A stretch of 64,000 nt of DNA, from contig JAAEOK010000088.1 of assembly GCA_024244705.1 (NCBI GenBank), positions 1 to 64,000 of the forward strand, in the 5' to 3' direction. The notes beneath the pieces were generated by a model. That model worked only from the letters and a program-made list of their open reading frames with translations, ran no database searches and was not told the origin of the DNA. Every line of letters starts with the position of its first letter. The first letter of the stretch is position 1. A program made the translations under genes and the position numbers. Shown here piece by piece: positions 37,031-45,763 of this stretch. This stretch comes from Alphaproteobacteria bacterium (GTDB taxonomy: Bacteria; Pseudomonadota; Alphaproteobacteria; JAAEOK01).

Positions 37031-37074
37031 CTTCGAACCTGACCTATTGGGAGCCCAATAGGTCAGGTTCGAAG
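37031..37074. repeat. Perfect 21-bp inverted repeat at the 3' end of the M24 gene
   Basis: Arms 37031-37051 and 37054-37074 are exact reverse complements with only two bases between them; each arm begins or ends with the TTCGAACCTGACC sequence. The last codons and stop of the M24 gene lie inside the palindrome. It lies between convergent genes, so it may end transcription both ways, but neither side has a T-run. Confidence 0.85.
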
Positions 37075-38318
37075 GGAAATCTCGACAACTGCTCGGTCCC
37101 GGTATCGGTGAGCAGTACCTGTTCCTCCAACTTGACGCCCTCCCGGCCACCGGACTCGCCGATATAGGATTCGACGCACAGCGTCATTCCCGGTTCGATG
37201 ACACCATCGTAGCCGGCGCCGGCGAAATCCATGCGATGATAGAGGTACGGGTATTCGCCGGTCATACCCACGCCATGCGCGGAAAGGTAATACCGGTTCG
37301 CGACATACGGCTCCGGCAGCGGCCATGCCGATTCCGAATACTCCCGAAATGTCAGGCCCGGCCGCAGAATGTTTACATTGTGCTGAACTTGCTCGTGGGC
37401 GGTGCGGTACAAATGGCGTTGGCTTTCGGTCGGAGCATCGGGACCGACATGAAACGTCCGCGAAAAGTCAGCGTAGTAGCCGAACCTGCCGACGACATCG
37501 GTATCGAGCGCAACCAGTTCATTTGCTCGCACGATGCGCGGACCGCATTCCTGAAACCACGGACAGGTGCGCGGCCCCGAAGACAGCAGACGCGTTTCGA
37601 CGTAGTCGCCGTCCTGAGCGATTACAGCCTGATGGAACACCGACCATAGCTCGTTTTCACTCATTCCCGGCCGAATTGCGGCTCGCAAGGCGGCGACGGC
37701 ATTTTCGGTCGCGCGCAACGATGCCTGCACGCACTTGACCTCTTCCGGTGACTTGATCGACCGCGCGCGCTCCACGACCATTTGTGCGTCGACGATCGTC
37801 AAGCCCTCGGCGCTGAGTGCCATCGCCGCGCCCGCGTTGACCCGCTCGAGTCCGATACGTCGCTGTCGCCCAACCTCTTCATTCATGAGGCTCGCCATTT
37901 CACGCGCCCAACTGCGTTCGCGCTCGACGATGGCGTCAGCGGCCGCAACATGAGAAGCGGTCGTCGCCGGACGCACCTCGTCGATCGTTTCGAGGCCGTC
38001 GGCTAGGTGCATGCAGCCCGTAAACTCGAACAGAACGACTCTGCCCTCGACGGGCAGGAAGAGATATCGCGCCGGGTTGCGCTGATGAAATACCTGCATG
38101 TTTCGGGCGCCCGTCGCATAGCGAACGTTGACCGGATCGAACAGAATGCATGCCGCGATAACGCGCCTCGCCATTTCCGAGCGCACACGGGCCAACCGAT
38201 AGGCGCGCACCGCCGCATGGTCGATGCCGGCCGCGGCATTCGATTCTGTGATTCGCTCCAGATGTTCGCCGTCGAATACCGGCGCACCATCGCGCCCGAC
38301 CTGCCAATCGATCCTCAC
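37044..38318 (-). CDS. M24-family metallo-hydrolase resembling DMSP lyase DddP
   Basis: A 424-residue creatinase-fold protein starting at a GTG. Its C-terminal half closely follows the DMSP lyase DddP as I remember it: SGPRTCPWFQECGPRI, then VALDTDVVGRFGYYADFSRTF, SAHGVGMTGEYPY, CVESYIGESGG and VKLEEQVL, so all six metal ligands (3 Asp, His, 2 Glu) are present. The residue six after the ligand His, a catalytic Asp in characterised DddP, is Gly here. It is therefore DddP-like but may be a peptidase or a different lyase. The TRAP transporter genes lie immediately upstream in the same direction. Confidence 0.75.
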   Translation of the reverse strand: MRIDWQVGRDGAPVFDGEHLERITESNAAAGIDHAAVRAYRLARVRSEMARRVIAACILFDPVNVRYATGARNMQVFHQRNPARYLFLPVEGRVVLFEFTGCMHLADGLETIDEVRPATTASHVAAADAIVERERSWAREMASLMNEEVGRQRRIGLERVNAGAAMALSAEGLTIVDAQMVVERARSIKSPEEVKCVQASLRATENAVAALRAAIRPGMSENELWSVFHQAVIAQDGDYVETRLLSSGPRTCPWFQECGPRIVRANELVALDTDVVGRFGYYADFSRTFHVGPDAPTESQRHLYRTAHEQVQHNVNILRPGLTFREYSESAWPLPEPYVANRYYLSAHGVGMTGEYPYLYHRMDFAGAGYDGVIEPGMTLCVESYIGESGGREGVKLEEQVLLTDTGTEQLSRFPFEPDLLGSQ

Positions 38319-38403
38319 GACCTGATCACTCGATTCGAGACATCATTTGCGGGTTTCGCGTGTTGGCCATTGTCACCGCCTACTTGCGCGTCCGGGGGCG
38401 GCG

Positions 38404-39729
38404 CTAGCCGTAAACCAGGCTCGGCAACCAGGTGATGATTTCCGGAAAGACCATGCACAGCGTCAGGCCGATGACCTGAATGATCAGGAACGGGATCGCC
38501 GCCCGGAAGATCGCCGTCATTGGGATCTCCGGCGGCGCGACCCCGCGCAGGTAGAAGAGCGCGTAGCCGAACGGCGGCGACAGGAACGACATCTGCATGT
38601 TGACGAGATAGAGCACGCCGAACCACAACGGGTCGAAACCGAGCTGTTTGATGATCGGGACGAAGATCGGCACGCACAGCAGCAGGATACCCACCCAGTC
38701 GAGGAACATGCCGAGGATTATGAGAATGATCTGCATCACGATCAGGATGCCCCACGGCCCGAGGCCGGTTCCGACCAATGCCTCCTGGACGAAGGCCTGG
38801 CCGCCCTCGACGACATAGAGACCGACGAACACGGTGGCGCCGAAGATGATCCACAGCACCATCGCCGAGGCCTTGAGGGTCGATATGCAGGCCTCCTGAA
38901 TGGTGATCCAATCGAGCCTGCGATGCAGCGCGGCGACGATGAATGACCCGAAGGTACCGATCCCCGCCGCCTCGACAGGCGTCGCGACCCCGGTGAAAAT
39001 GACGCCCAGAACAAGGACGATCAGGAAAATCGGCGCGGTCATTTGGCTCAACACACGAATTTTCTCCCGCGTGCTGATGCGCTCTTCGACCGGAATCGCC
39101 GGCCCCTTCTCCGGGTAGACCCAGCACTGCGCGGTCACGTAGGCGATATACATGCCGGACAGCAGCAGGCCCGGAAACACCGAGCCGACAAATAGCTCGC
39201 CGACCGATTGCTCAGCGACAACGGCATAGATGATCGCCAGGATGCTCGGTGGAATAAGGATCCCCAAAGTTCCGCCGGCCATGATCGAGCCCATGGCGAT
39301 GGTGGTGTCGTATTTGCGCGCCAACATCGCCGGCAGGGCGATGATTCCCATCGTCACCACGGCGGCACCGATAACCCCGACCATGGCCGCCAGAATCGTC
39401 GACGCGATGATCGTCGCCGCCGCAAGACCGCCGCGCAGGCCGCCGAGGAGCTTGTAGATGACATCGAACATCTCACTGATGATCCCCGCCCGTTCGAGCA
39501 TGGTCGCCATGAATATGAACAGCGGAATGGCCGATAGCTGATAATCGGTCATCAACGGGAAGATGCGCGACGGGACCATGTTGAGCATCCGTTCGTCGCC
39601 GAGCAGGAACAGGAATACGCAGGCCAAGCCGCCGGTAACGAAAGCCAACGGCAGACCGGCCATCAGCAGCACCAGGAGGCTGCCAAACATCAGCAGCGTC
39701 AACCACCCGATGGGGATTTCGAGGCCCAC
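38404..39729 (-). CDS. dctM: TRAP transporter large permease (DctM)
   Basis: A 441-residue inner-membrane protein with about 12 transmembrane segments, the ion-coupled channel of a TRAP importer. Family features include FIFMATMLERAGI, MAGGTLGILIPPSILAIIYAVVAEQSVGELF and LFVPIIKQLGFDPLWFGVLYLVNMQMSFLSPPFG. Only three bases separate it from the small permease gene upstream, so they are coupled. Part of the DctPQM set at 38.4-42.1 kb, whose substrate may be an organic acid or an amide acted on by the adjacent amidase. Confidence 0.94.
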   Translation of the reverse strand: MGLEIPIGWLTLLMFGSLLVLLMAGLPLAFVTGGLACVFLFLLGDERMLNMVPSRIFPLMTDYQLSAIPLFIFMATMLERAGIISEMFDVIYKLLGGLRGGLAAATIIASTILAAMVGVIGAAVVTMGIIALPAMLARKYDTTIAMGSIMAGGTLGILIPPSILAIIYAVVAEQSVGELFVGSVFPGLLLSGMYIAYVTAQCWVYPEKGPAIPVEERISTREKIRVLSQMTAPIFLIVLVLGVIFTGVATPVEAAGIGTFGSFIVAALHRRLDWITIQEACISTLKASAMVLWIIFGATVFVGLYVVEGGQAFVQEALVGTGLGPWGILIVMQIILIILGMFLDWVGILLLCVPIFVPIIKQLGFDPLWFGVLYLVNMQMSFLSPPFGYALFYLRGVAPPEIPMTAIFRAAIPFLIIQVIGLTLCMVFPEIITWLPSLVYG

Positions 39730-39732
39730 GCC

Positions 39733-40860
39733 CTAGGCTCCCGCGCCGCGCAGAAGAACTATGTCCTTCAGCAGCTTCGACACGCCCTGAAGGATGATCA
39801 GGACCGCGCCAAGAAATATGGCGAACTTCACCGGGTAGTATTGGATCGCCCATTCGGTGAACGAAACCTCGAACACGCTGACCCCATCGATGAAAAACGT
39901 CCATCCGGTCCACAACAGGGTTCCGGCAAAAATGAAAAAGAAGACCGAGGTCAGAAGGTCGCTGATCGCCTTGCCGCGCACCGAAAGCCGCGCATAGAAC
40001 ACGTCGACGCGGACATGGGCGTCGGTGAGATAGGCATAGGCGCCCGAGATCAGGTACTGCATGCCGAACATCAGGAACATGCCCTCATGCGCCCAATTGG
40101 TCGGCGAATTGAAAATATAGCGGGCCAACACCTCGTAGTAATAGACGAACACCGCGATCACCGACCAATAGGCGACGAAGGCGCCGGTGAAGGTGCTGAG
40201 CCGGTCGATCGCGTTGGTGATCGGCGTATGTATGTACACGTCCGGCGCCTCGCCGGTCCCTTGCCGCGCCTCCTCCGGCAAGGCGTCCTCGACATAAGAG
40301 GCTTGCGGCTCGTTTTCCTCCGCTTCGAGGATCGGCGCGATCAAGCGCGGAAGCAGGATCGCATCGACGATGAGGAATACGAGTATGGCCGCCGCGCAAT
40401 AGAACGCGGCGTCGGTCCAGAACACCATGTCACCAGCGAAATCTATGATTTGCGCTTCGACCGCTTCGAGTTTGGCGCGCGCTTCCTCGAGCTTCGCCGC
40501 GGCCCCCTCCTTGCCGTCGGCAAGCATTTTTTCGGCCCGCTCGATCAAGAACTCGGCGGTCAGTTTTTCACTCGTCGCTCCGGAAAGGTCGACCCGGGAG
40601 GTGCGCGCCTCGATGTTCGACCATATGACGCCGACGAACGGCAGAATATAGATCAAGCCGGTCAGGTGACGCCTCAGGTAGTGGCGGTGGAGGCCGAGAA
40701 ACCCAGCGGTCAGCCAAACGAAGTAGGCAACCGTCACGCTGCTGCGCCCGCGCTTGTTCAGATCCCGCGCACGCCGCACCAAGATCATCGCGATCAGCGG
40801 GAACAGCACCAAGCCGGCCCAATAAAGCCAATGGGGCAGGACGAAATTCAGCTCGGGCAT
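39733..40860 (-). CDS. dctQ: TRAP transporter small permease (DctQ) with TM2-like N-terminal extension
   Basis: A 375-residue protein, about twice the usual DctQ length. Residues ~1-90 contain two or three membrane segments resembling a TM2 domain (YFVWLTAGFLGLHRHYLRRHLTGLIYILPF). Residues ~95-140 are a charged helix likely to form a coiled coil (AEKMLADGKEGAAAKLEEARAKLEAVEAQ). Residues ~200-375 are the DctQ domain (ARYIFNSPTNWAHEGMFLMFGMQYLISGAYAYLTDAHVRVDVFYARL). It is cotranscribed with dctM and lies 105 bp downstream of dctP. Confidence 0.88.
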   Translation of the reverse strand: MPELNFVLPHWLYWAGLVLFPLIAMILVRRARDLNKRGRSSVTVAYFVWLTAGFLGLHRHYLRRHLTGLIYILPFVGVIWSNIEARTSRVDLSGATSEKLTAEFLIERAEKMLADGKEGAAAKLEEARAKLEAVEAQIIDFAGDMVFWTDAAFYCAAAILVFLIVDAILLPRLIAPILEAEENEPQASYVEDALPEEARQGTGEAPDVYIHTPITNAIDRLSTFTGAFVAYWSVIAVFVYYYEVLARYIFNSPTNWAHEGMFLMFGMQYLISGAYAYLTDAHVRVDVFYARLSVRGKAISDLLTSVFFFIFAGTLLWTGWTFFIDGVSVFEVSFTEWAIQYYPVKFAIFLGAVLIILQGVSKLLKDIVLLRGAGA

Positions 40861-40894
40861 CGGCTGCCTTCTAGCCTCCCCTCAACGACAAGCA

Positions 40895-40920
40895 GAGGAT
40901 GCCGCCTAAGCGGCATCCTC
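40895..40920 (-). promoter_or_regulatory. Intercistronic hairpin between dctP and dctQ (first TRAP operon)
   Basis: Perfect 11-bp arms GAGGATGCCGC and GCGGCATCCTC with a four-base loop, in the 105-bp gap. There is no T-run. Such stem-loops after binding-protein genes often protect the upstream mRNA and raise its level relative to the permease genes. Confidence 0.65.
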
Positions 40921-40965
40921 CCACCTGTCACATCGCCCCTATCGCAGGTCCGTAAGAGCGTACTC

Positions 40966-42120
40966 CTACAGATCCAGATTTTGACCCGCGATCATTTCCG
41001 GGGTCACGTAGCCAAGGCTGCCGGACATCATGTAGTCGAGCTGGATCTTGAACGCGCGCGCGGCGTTCTTGTCCTTGTTCGCCCACGAGAACCACCGCGG
41101 AACCGCGAGGTCGGTGAACTTCTCGACGTCGTCCTGGCCGAGCCGCGTCACGATCGTGCCGGCGTCCTCGAACTTCTTCCACGCTTCCTGGTCGGCTTTC
41201 TGGATCGCCGCATGATGGAGGTCGGAATAGACGTGCACCTCCATCTCGACGAATTGCTTCATCTGCGGCGACAAGGCCTCCCACTGGTCCAGGCCAACGG
41301 TGAGGTCCATCAAGTCGACCGGCTGATAGAGCGACATGAAGCCCGGAGGGCCCATCGAGATGAAGTCGGTGACCTGGTGGAAGCCGAGCGCATGGTTGAT
41401 GGCCGGACCGACATAGTCGGCGACGTCGATCGTGCCCTTTTCGAGCGCGGGGAAAATTTCCGACCCCGGAAGCAGCGTGGTCTTGGCACCGGCATCCTGG
41501 AACACCTCGGCCACCATACCCCCCGGCAGGCGCATTTTACGGCCGCGAAAGTCCTCGATCGATCGGATCGGCACCTTCGAATGGATGATGTTCGGACCGT
41601 GATGGATGGGGCCGACATAGTACATGTTGAAATCGCGGAACAGATCGCGCGCCAGCTCCAACCCGCCGAGCGCGTAATAGAATACGTCCCATTCATGCGG
41701 GTTGCGGAGGCCCAGCGGATAGGAGCTGAGGAACACCGCGGCCGGCATCCGTCCGGCCCAATAGAGCGTGAACGGGTTCATGGCATCGAGAACGCCGTTC
41801 TTCACCGCGTCGAAGAGCTGGAAATCGCCAACCACGTCCTTCGCGCCGAAAGGCTGGAACGCAAGCTCGCCGCCGGTCTTTTCAACGATGCCGGCCGACC
41901 AATTCTTGAAGATTTCAAGGCCGATGCCGCCCGGCCATGAGGTCTGGATTTTCCACGTCTTGGTCTGCCCCAAGGCAGTACCGATGAAGGGCGCGCCAAC
42001 CTGGCTGGCGGCGGTAAAGGCCGCCGCCGTTCCGCCCGCCGCGAGCGTCGTCTTGAGGAATCGCCGCCGGCTATCGACGACGCCCTCAACGGCCTCACGC
42101 ACTTGTTTACGCTTCGCCAT
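40966..42120 (-). CDS. dctP: TRAP transporter substrate-binding protein (DctP)
   Basis: A 384-residue periplasmic binding protein. The ATG at 42120 follows a GGGAGGAT ribosome site and leads into a Tat signal (SRRRFLKTTLAAGGTAAAFTAAS). The mature part has the DctP pattern: WKIQTSWPGGIGLEIFKNWSAGIVEKTGGELAFQPFG, PLGLRNPHEWDVFYYALGG and GRKMRLPGGMVAEVFQDAGAKTTLLPGSEIFPALEKGTIDVADYVGPA. This subgroup (with the WPGG and LPGG motifs) often binds 2-oxoacid or mannitol-like ligands; the exact ligand is unclear. Confidence 0.92.
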   Translation of the reverse strand: MAKRKQVREAVEGVVDSRRRFLKTTLAAGGTAAAFTAASQVGAPFIGTALGQTKTWKIQTSWPGGIGLEIFKNWSAGIVEKTGGELAFQPFGAKDVVGDFQLFDAVKNGVLDAMNPFTLYWAGRMPAAVFLSSYPLGLRNPHEWDVFYYALGGLELARDLFRDFNMYYVGPIHHGPNIIHSKVPIRSIEDFRGRKMRLPGGMVAEVFQDAGAKTTLLPGSEIFPALEKGTIDVADYVGPAINHALGFHQVTDFISMGPPGFMSLYQPVDLMDLTVGLDQWEALSPQMKQFVEMEVHVYSDLHHAAIQKADQEAWKKFEDAGTIVTRLGQDDVEKFTDLAVPRWFSWANKDKNAARAFKIQLDYMMSGSLGYVTPEMIAGQNLDL

Positions 42121-42215
42121 TTCGTATCCTCCCTGTGATTCTAATGGCTTCTTAAGTAATGACGCGTCTTTATCGCATGGCGCGGCGACGTTCCGCAATA
42201 AGCTGTGGGATTACT

Positions 42216-42232
42216 ATTCCACCATACGGAAT
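42216..42232. promoter_or_regulatory. Candidate operator upstream of the first TRAP operon
   Basis: ATTCC-ACCATAC-GGAAT has perfect 5-bp arms and resembles the TTCCN(5-7)GGAA sites of IclR-type regulators. It lies about 96 bp upstream of the dctP ATG, in the 249-bp gap after the amidase gene. No IclR gene is in the window. Confidence 0.35.
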
Positions 42233-42369
42233 TGCCGATTAACTACTTCAGACCTCGATTGGAACCGCCAATTACGACGTCGCTTCCGGGTGCTAGTGCC
42301 TTTTAGAGACGAATTGCGGCAGGAAATCGGCAGCGGAGACGAAAACCGAATCGGCGGCCAGATTGTCGC

Positions 42370-43713
42370 TCACCGAAGTGTGACTGAGCCCGCCCCATGC
42401 GCGACCAGCCAGCGCGCAGTTGCGAGCAGTTCGCCGTCGCCGCCGGACGGGCCGACCAACTGGACCCCGACCGGAAGGCCGTTCGGACCGCGGAGCATGG
42501 GCAGCGATATCGCCGGCAGCCCAAGAAACGTCCACGGCACCGCGAAGGACGGGTCACCGGTCGAGTCCAAGCCGACCGGCGCTTCGCCGGACGAAGACGC
42601 GGTCACGATCGCATCGAAATCGCCCAGCAATCGATCGACATCGTCGCGAAGGCGCGAGCGGCGGACGAGGGCATCTTCGAATACCGCTTGGTCGGTACGT
42701 GCACCGCGTTCGATGATTTCTGTCAACCTGGGACTGATCAATTCGGCAGCGGTGGCGAAGTCCTCGGCCCTGTGTCGCGCCACATCCGATTCCATGACGA
42801 TACTTTGAAGGTCGAGTATGTCGGCAAACCCGGCTGGCGGTTCGACCGCCACCACGCTCGCGCCCATTTCCCCGACCAAGCTTTCGAATTGGGCAGCGGC
42901 GCCGGATTCGAGCCGATCCCATACTGGGGCGCGGAGAAACGCGAGGCGGCGCGCCCGGCCGGAATTTTGGCTGTCGAAGTCGGGAACGATCGCATTGGCC
43001 GTGTCGGGGTCGCGCGGATCCGCACCACCTAGGATCCGGGTGATGAGCGCCAGGTCATCAAGATCGCGGGCAAACGTGCCGACGTGGTCCAGCGTTGCCG
43101 ACAGGACCAGCACGCCGTGACGCGAAATCGATCCATGCGAAGGTTTGAAACCGAACACCCCGCAAAACGAGGCCGGTCGGATGACCGAGCCCGCGGTTTG
43201 GCTGCCAATCGCGAGCGGTACCATGTGTGACGCGACCGCCGCCGCGGAGCCGCTCGACGAGCCTCCTGGGGTTCGCGACGGGTCATGCGGATTCCGCGTC
43301 TTGCCGGGCGTGAAGAGGGCGAATTCCGTCGTGACCGTCTTGCCGACAATCACCGCCCCGGCGTCCCGCAGGCGCGCCACCGCCGCCGCATCCTCGACCG
43401 GTCGCCGGCCGGCATGGATGGGGCTGCCGTTCTCGGTCGGCATATCGGCGGTATCAAAGATATCTTTGACGGCGACAGGAACGCCGTGCAGCGGCCCGAG
43501 TACCGCTCCTTCAGCTTGGCGGCGATCGGCGTCCCGCGCCTGTGCCAGGGCAAGGTCCAGATCGAGGAAGGCCCAAGCTTGGATGCTGTCTTCGGTCTCG
43601 GCGATTCGCGAAAGACACGCGGCGACCCACTGCTCCGATGTCAGGCCGCCGGCACCAATCGCCTGCGCGCCCTCGATTGCGGTGAGGTCGGTGAGGTCGC
43701 TCGTTTCGGTCAT
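42370..43713 (-). CDS. Amidase (amidase-signature family)
   Basis: A 447-residue amidase-signature enzyme. The Ser-cisSer-Lys triad is visible: Lys in GVPVAVKDIFDT, the two Ser in TPGGSSSGSAAAVASHMVPLAIGSQTAGSVIRPASFCGVFGFKPSHG. It hydrolyses an amide to acid and ammonia; substrate unknown. A GGAGGGA ribosome site precedes the ATG at 43713. It starts 16 bp after the hydroxyacid dehydrogenase gene, so the two form an operon, followed by TRAP genes that may import the substrate. Confidence 0.92.
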   Translation of the reverse strand: MTETSDLTDLTAIEGAQAIGAGGLTSEQWVAACLSRIAETEDSIQAWAFLDLDLALAQARDADRRQAEGAVLGPLHGVPVAVKDIFDTADMPTENGSPIHAGRRPVEDAAAVARLRDAGAVIVGKTVTTEFALFTPGKTRNPHDPSRTPGGSSSGSAAAVASHMVPLAIGSQTAGSVIRPASFCGVFGFKPSHGSISRHGVLVLSATLDHVGTFARDLDDLALITRILGGADPRDPDTANAIVPDFDSQNSGRARRLAFLRAPVWDRLESGAAAQFESLVGEMGASVVAVEPPAGFADILDLQSIVMESDVARHRAEDFATAAELISPRLTEIIERGARTDQAVFEDALVRRSRLRDDVDRLLGDFDAIVTASSSGEAPVGLDSTGDPSFAVPWTFLGLPAISLPMLRGPNGLPVGVQLVGPSGGDGELLATARWLVAHGAGSVTLR

Positions 43714-43729
43714 CGTGGTCCCTCCATTG

Positions 43730-44698
43730 CTAGACCACACGATCACGCGGTTCGACGCCGCGGAAATACGCATCGACGTTGTCGAGCGCGCGAAATCCCA
43801 TCTGGTTTCGGGTTTCGACCGTCGCGCTGCCGAGATGGGGCAGCAGGAAGGTGTTCCATAAAGACGCATAGCGCGAATCGATGTCGGGTTCATTCTCGAA
43901 GACATCGAGGCCGGCCGCGGCGATGCGCCCTTCGGTCAGGGCCGAGATCAGGGCGTCGTCGTCGACGATCTCGCCGCGCGCCGTGTTGACGACAATGGCA
44001 TGGGGCGGCAGCAGGTCGATCCGGGCCTTGTTCAGCAGGTGGTAGGTTTCGGGCGTGACCGGGCAATGGAGCGAGAGCACGTCGCAATGGGGCAGCAGGT
44101 CTTCAACCGTGGGGTGATAGATGGCGTCTTCCTCGTGCGCGGCGGGTAGACGACTGCGATTGTAGTAGTGAATCTCCATGTCGAAGCCGCGGGCGCGGCG
44201 GGCGGCGATCCGGCCGATGCGGCCCATCCCGACGACGCCGAATCGTTTCCCGGTGACCTGGGTGCCGGTCATGAAATTGGGACTCCAGCTTTGCCATGCT
44301 CCGTCGCGCATCAGCCGCTCCCCTTCCGCCGCGCGCCGCGCCGCGCCGAGCATCAACAATATGGCGACCTCCGCGGTGGCGTCGCTCAGCACGTCGGGCG
44401 TGTTGGTGACGACGATTCCGCGGTCCCGCGCCGCCGCGACGTCGATATGATTATGACCGACCGAGTAGGTCGCGATGATACGAACCGAATCGGGCAGCCG
44501 CGCTATCACATCGGCCGAAAATCCCTCCGTGTAGCAGGGCAGGATCGCATCGACGCCCTCTGAACGCGCGACCAGCTCGTCGGCGGAGAGAAGCCGATCG
44601 TCCGGATTGAACCGGACGTCATAGTCGCGCTGCAGCCGGGCCTCGACGGCCGGCGGCATCTTGCGGGTAACCAAGACGATGGGTGTGCGATCGTTCAT
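43730..44698 (-). CDS. D-2-hydroxyacid dehydrogenase (glyoxylate/hydroxypyruvate reductase type)
   Basis: A 322-residue NAD(P)-dependent dehydrogenase. The start at 44698 gives MNDRTPIVLVTRKMPPAVEARL, the typical beginning of bacterial glyoxylate reductases; a start at 44776 would add 26 residues. The Rossmann motif is FGVVGMGRIGRIAARRA, and catalytic Arg, Glu and His appear in NTARGEIVDDDAL, AAGLDVFENEP and LLPHLGSAT. It probably reduces glyoxylate or hydroxypyruvate. It is divergent from the tartronate semialdehyde reductase gene, which fits a shared glyoxylate theme. Confidence 0.9.
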   Translation of the reverse strand: MNDRTPIVLVTRKMPPAVEARLQRDYDVRFNPDDRLLSADELVARSEGVDAILPCYTEGFSADVIARLPDSVRIIATYSVGHNHIDVAAARDRGIVVTNTPDVLSDATAEVAILLMLGAARRAAEGERLMRDGAWQSWSPNFMTGTQVTGKRFGVVGMGRIGRIAARRARGFDMEIHYYNRSRLPAAHEEDAIYHPTVEDLLPHCDVLSLHCPVTPETYHLLNKARIDLLPPHAIVVNTARGEIVDDDALISALTEGRIAAAGLDVFENEPDIDSRYASLWNTFLLPHLGSATVETRNQMGFRALDNVDAYFRGVEPRDRVV

Positions 44699-44866
44699 GC
44701 AGCGACGCCAGTCGAAACGGTCTCGGAAAATTGTTACGCTTTCTAGCACAGGCGCCGCGGTCACTTGAATTGCCATAAACGACTCGCTTGAATTTCGATT
44801 CCGGCCCAATCGGCGAACCGATATGATGGCGGTCCGGATTGGCCTCGAAAGACAAGGGGAGACGGT

Positions 44867-45751
44867 ATGAAGATCGGTTTTGTCGGTCTCGGCATCATGG
44901 GCGCACCCATGGCGGGACATCTTCAGGCGGCGGGACACGAGCTGTTCGTGATCCGGCATAGCGCGCCGGTGCCGGCGGAGATCGCGGACGGTGGCGCCAC
45001 CGAGTGTGCGAGCCACCGCGAAGTCGCCGAAAACGCCGAGGTCACCGTGCTTATGGTGCCCGATACGCCGGACGTCGAGCAGGTCCTGTTCGGCGCCGAC
45101 GGGGTCGAGAAAGGAATTTCCGCGGGCAAGACCGTGGTCGACATGAGTTCGATCTCTCCGACGGCGACCAAAGATTTCGCCGCCCGCATCAACGCCGCCG
45201 GCGGCGAGTACCTCGATGCACCCGTCTCCGGCGGCCAGGTCGGCGCGCAACAAGGGACATTGACGATCATGGTCGGCGGTCCGCAGGCGACCTTCTACAA
45301 GATCAAACCGCTGTTCGAATTGATGGGCAAGAATATCACCCTGGTCGGCACCAACAACGGCGACGGCCAAACCTGCAAGGTCGCCAACCAGATCATTGTC
45401 GCCCTCAACCTCGAAGCCGTCGCCGAGGCACTGGTCTTCGCATCCAAGGCCGGTGCCGACCCGGCCAAGGTCCGCGAAGCCCTGCTCGGCGGCTTCGCGG
45501 CCTCGCGCATCCTCGAGGTCCATGCCGAACGCATGATCAAGCGAACCTTCGAGCCCGGGTTTCGGGTCGAGCTCCATCAAAAGGATTTGAACGTGGCGCT
45601 TCAATCCGCACGCGCCTTGGGCGTCAGCCTGCCCAATACGGCAACCTGCCAGGAACTGTTCAACAATTGCGCGGCCAAGGGGGGTGGCGGCTGGGACCAT
45701 TCCGCCCTGATCCGGGCCCTCGAGGGACTGGCGGAGCATGAGATTGGCTGA
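44867..45751 (+). CDS. 2-hydroxy-3-oxopropionate (tartronate semialdehyde) reductase
   Basis: A 294-residue beta-hydroxyacid dehydrogenase. It begins MKIGFVGLGIMGAPMAGHL (NAD(P) Rossmann motif). The substrate motif DAPVSGGQVGAQQGTLTIMVGG, the catalytic Lys in NDGQTCKVANQIIVALNLEAVAEAL-type context (GDGQTCKVANQ) and the C-terminal LHQKDLNVAL point to tartronate semialdehyde reductase (GlxR/GarR), which makes D-glycerate. AAGGGGAGACGGT before the ATG is a good ribosome site. Related hydroxyisobutyrate dehydrogenases cannot be fully excluded. Confidence 0.87.
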   Translation: MKIGFVGLGIMGAPMAGHLQAAGHELFVIRHSAPVPAEIADGGATECASHREVAENAEVTVLMVPDTPDVEQVLFGADGVEKGISAGKTVVDMSSISPTATKDFAARINAAGGEYLDAPVSGGQVGAQQGTLTIMVGGPQATFYKIKPLFELMGKNITLVGTNNGDGQTCKVANQIIVALNLEAVAEALVFASKAGADPAKVREALLGGFAASRILEVHAERMIKRTFEPGFRVELHQKDLNVALQSARALGVSLPNTATCQELFNNCAAKGGGGWDHSALIRALEGLAEHEIG

Positions 45752-45763
45752 GGGCGCGGACCG

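Noticed and set aside
37044-38318. Naming the M24 protein dddP outright
   Set aside because: The reported catalytic Asp is missing, so DMSP lyase activity is not supported even though the scaffold matches.
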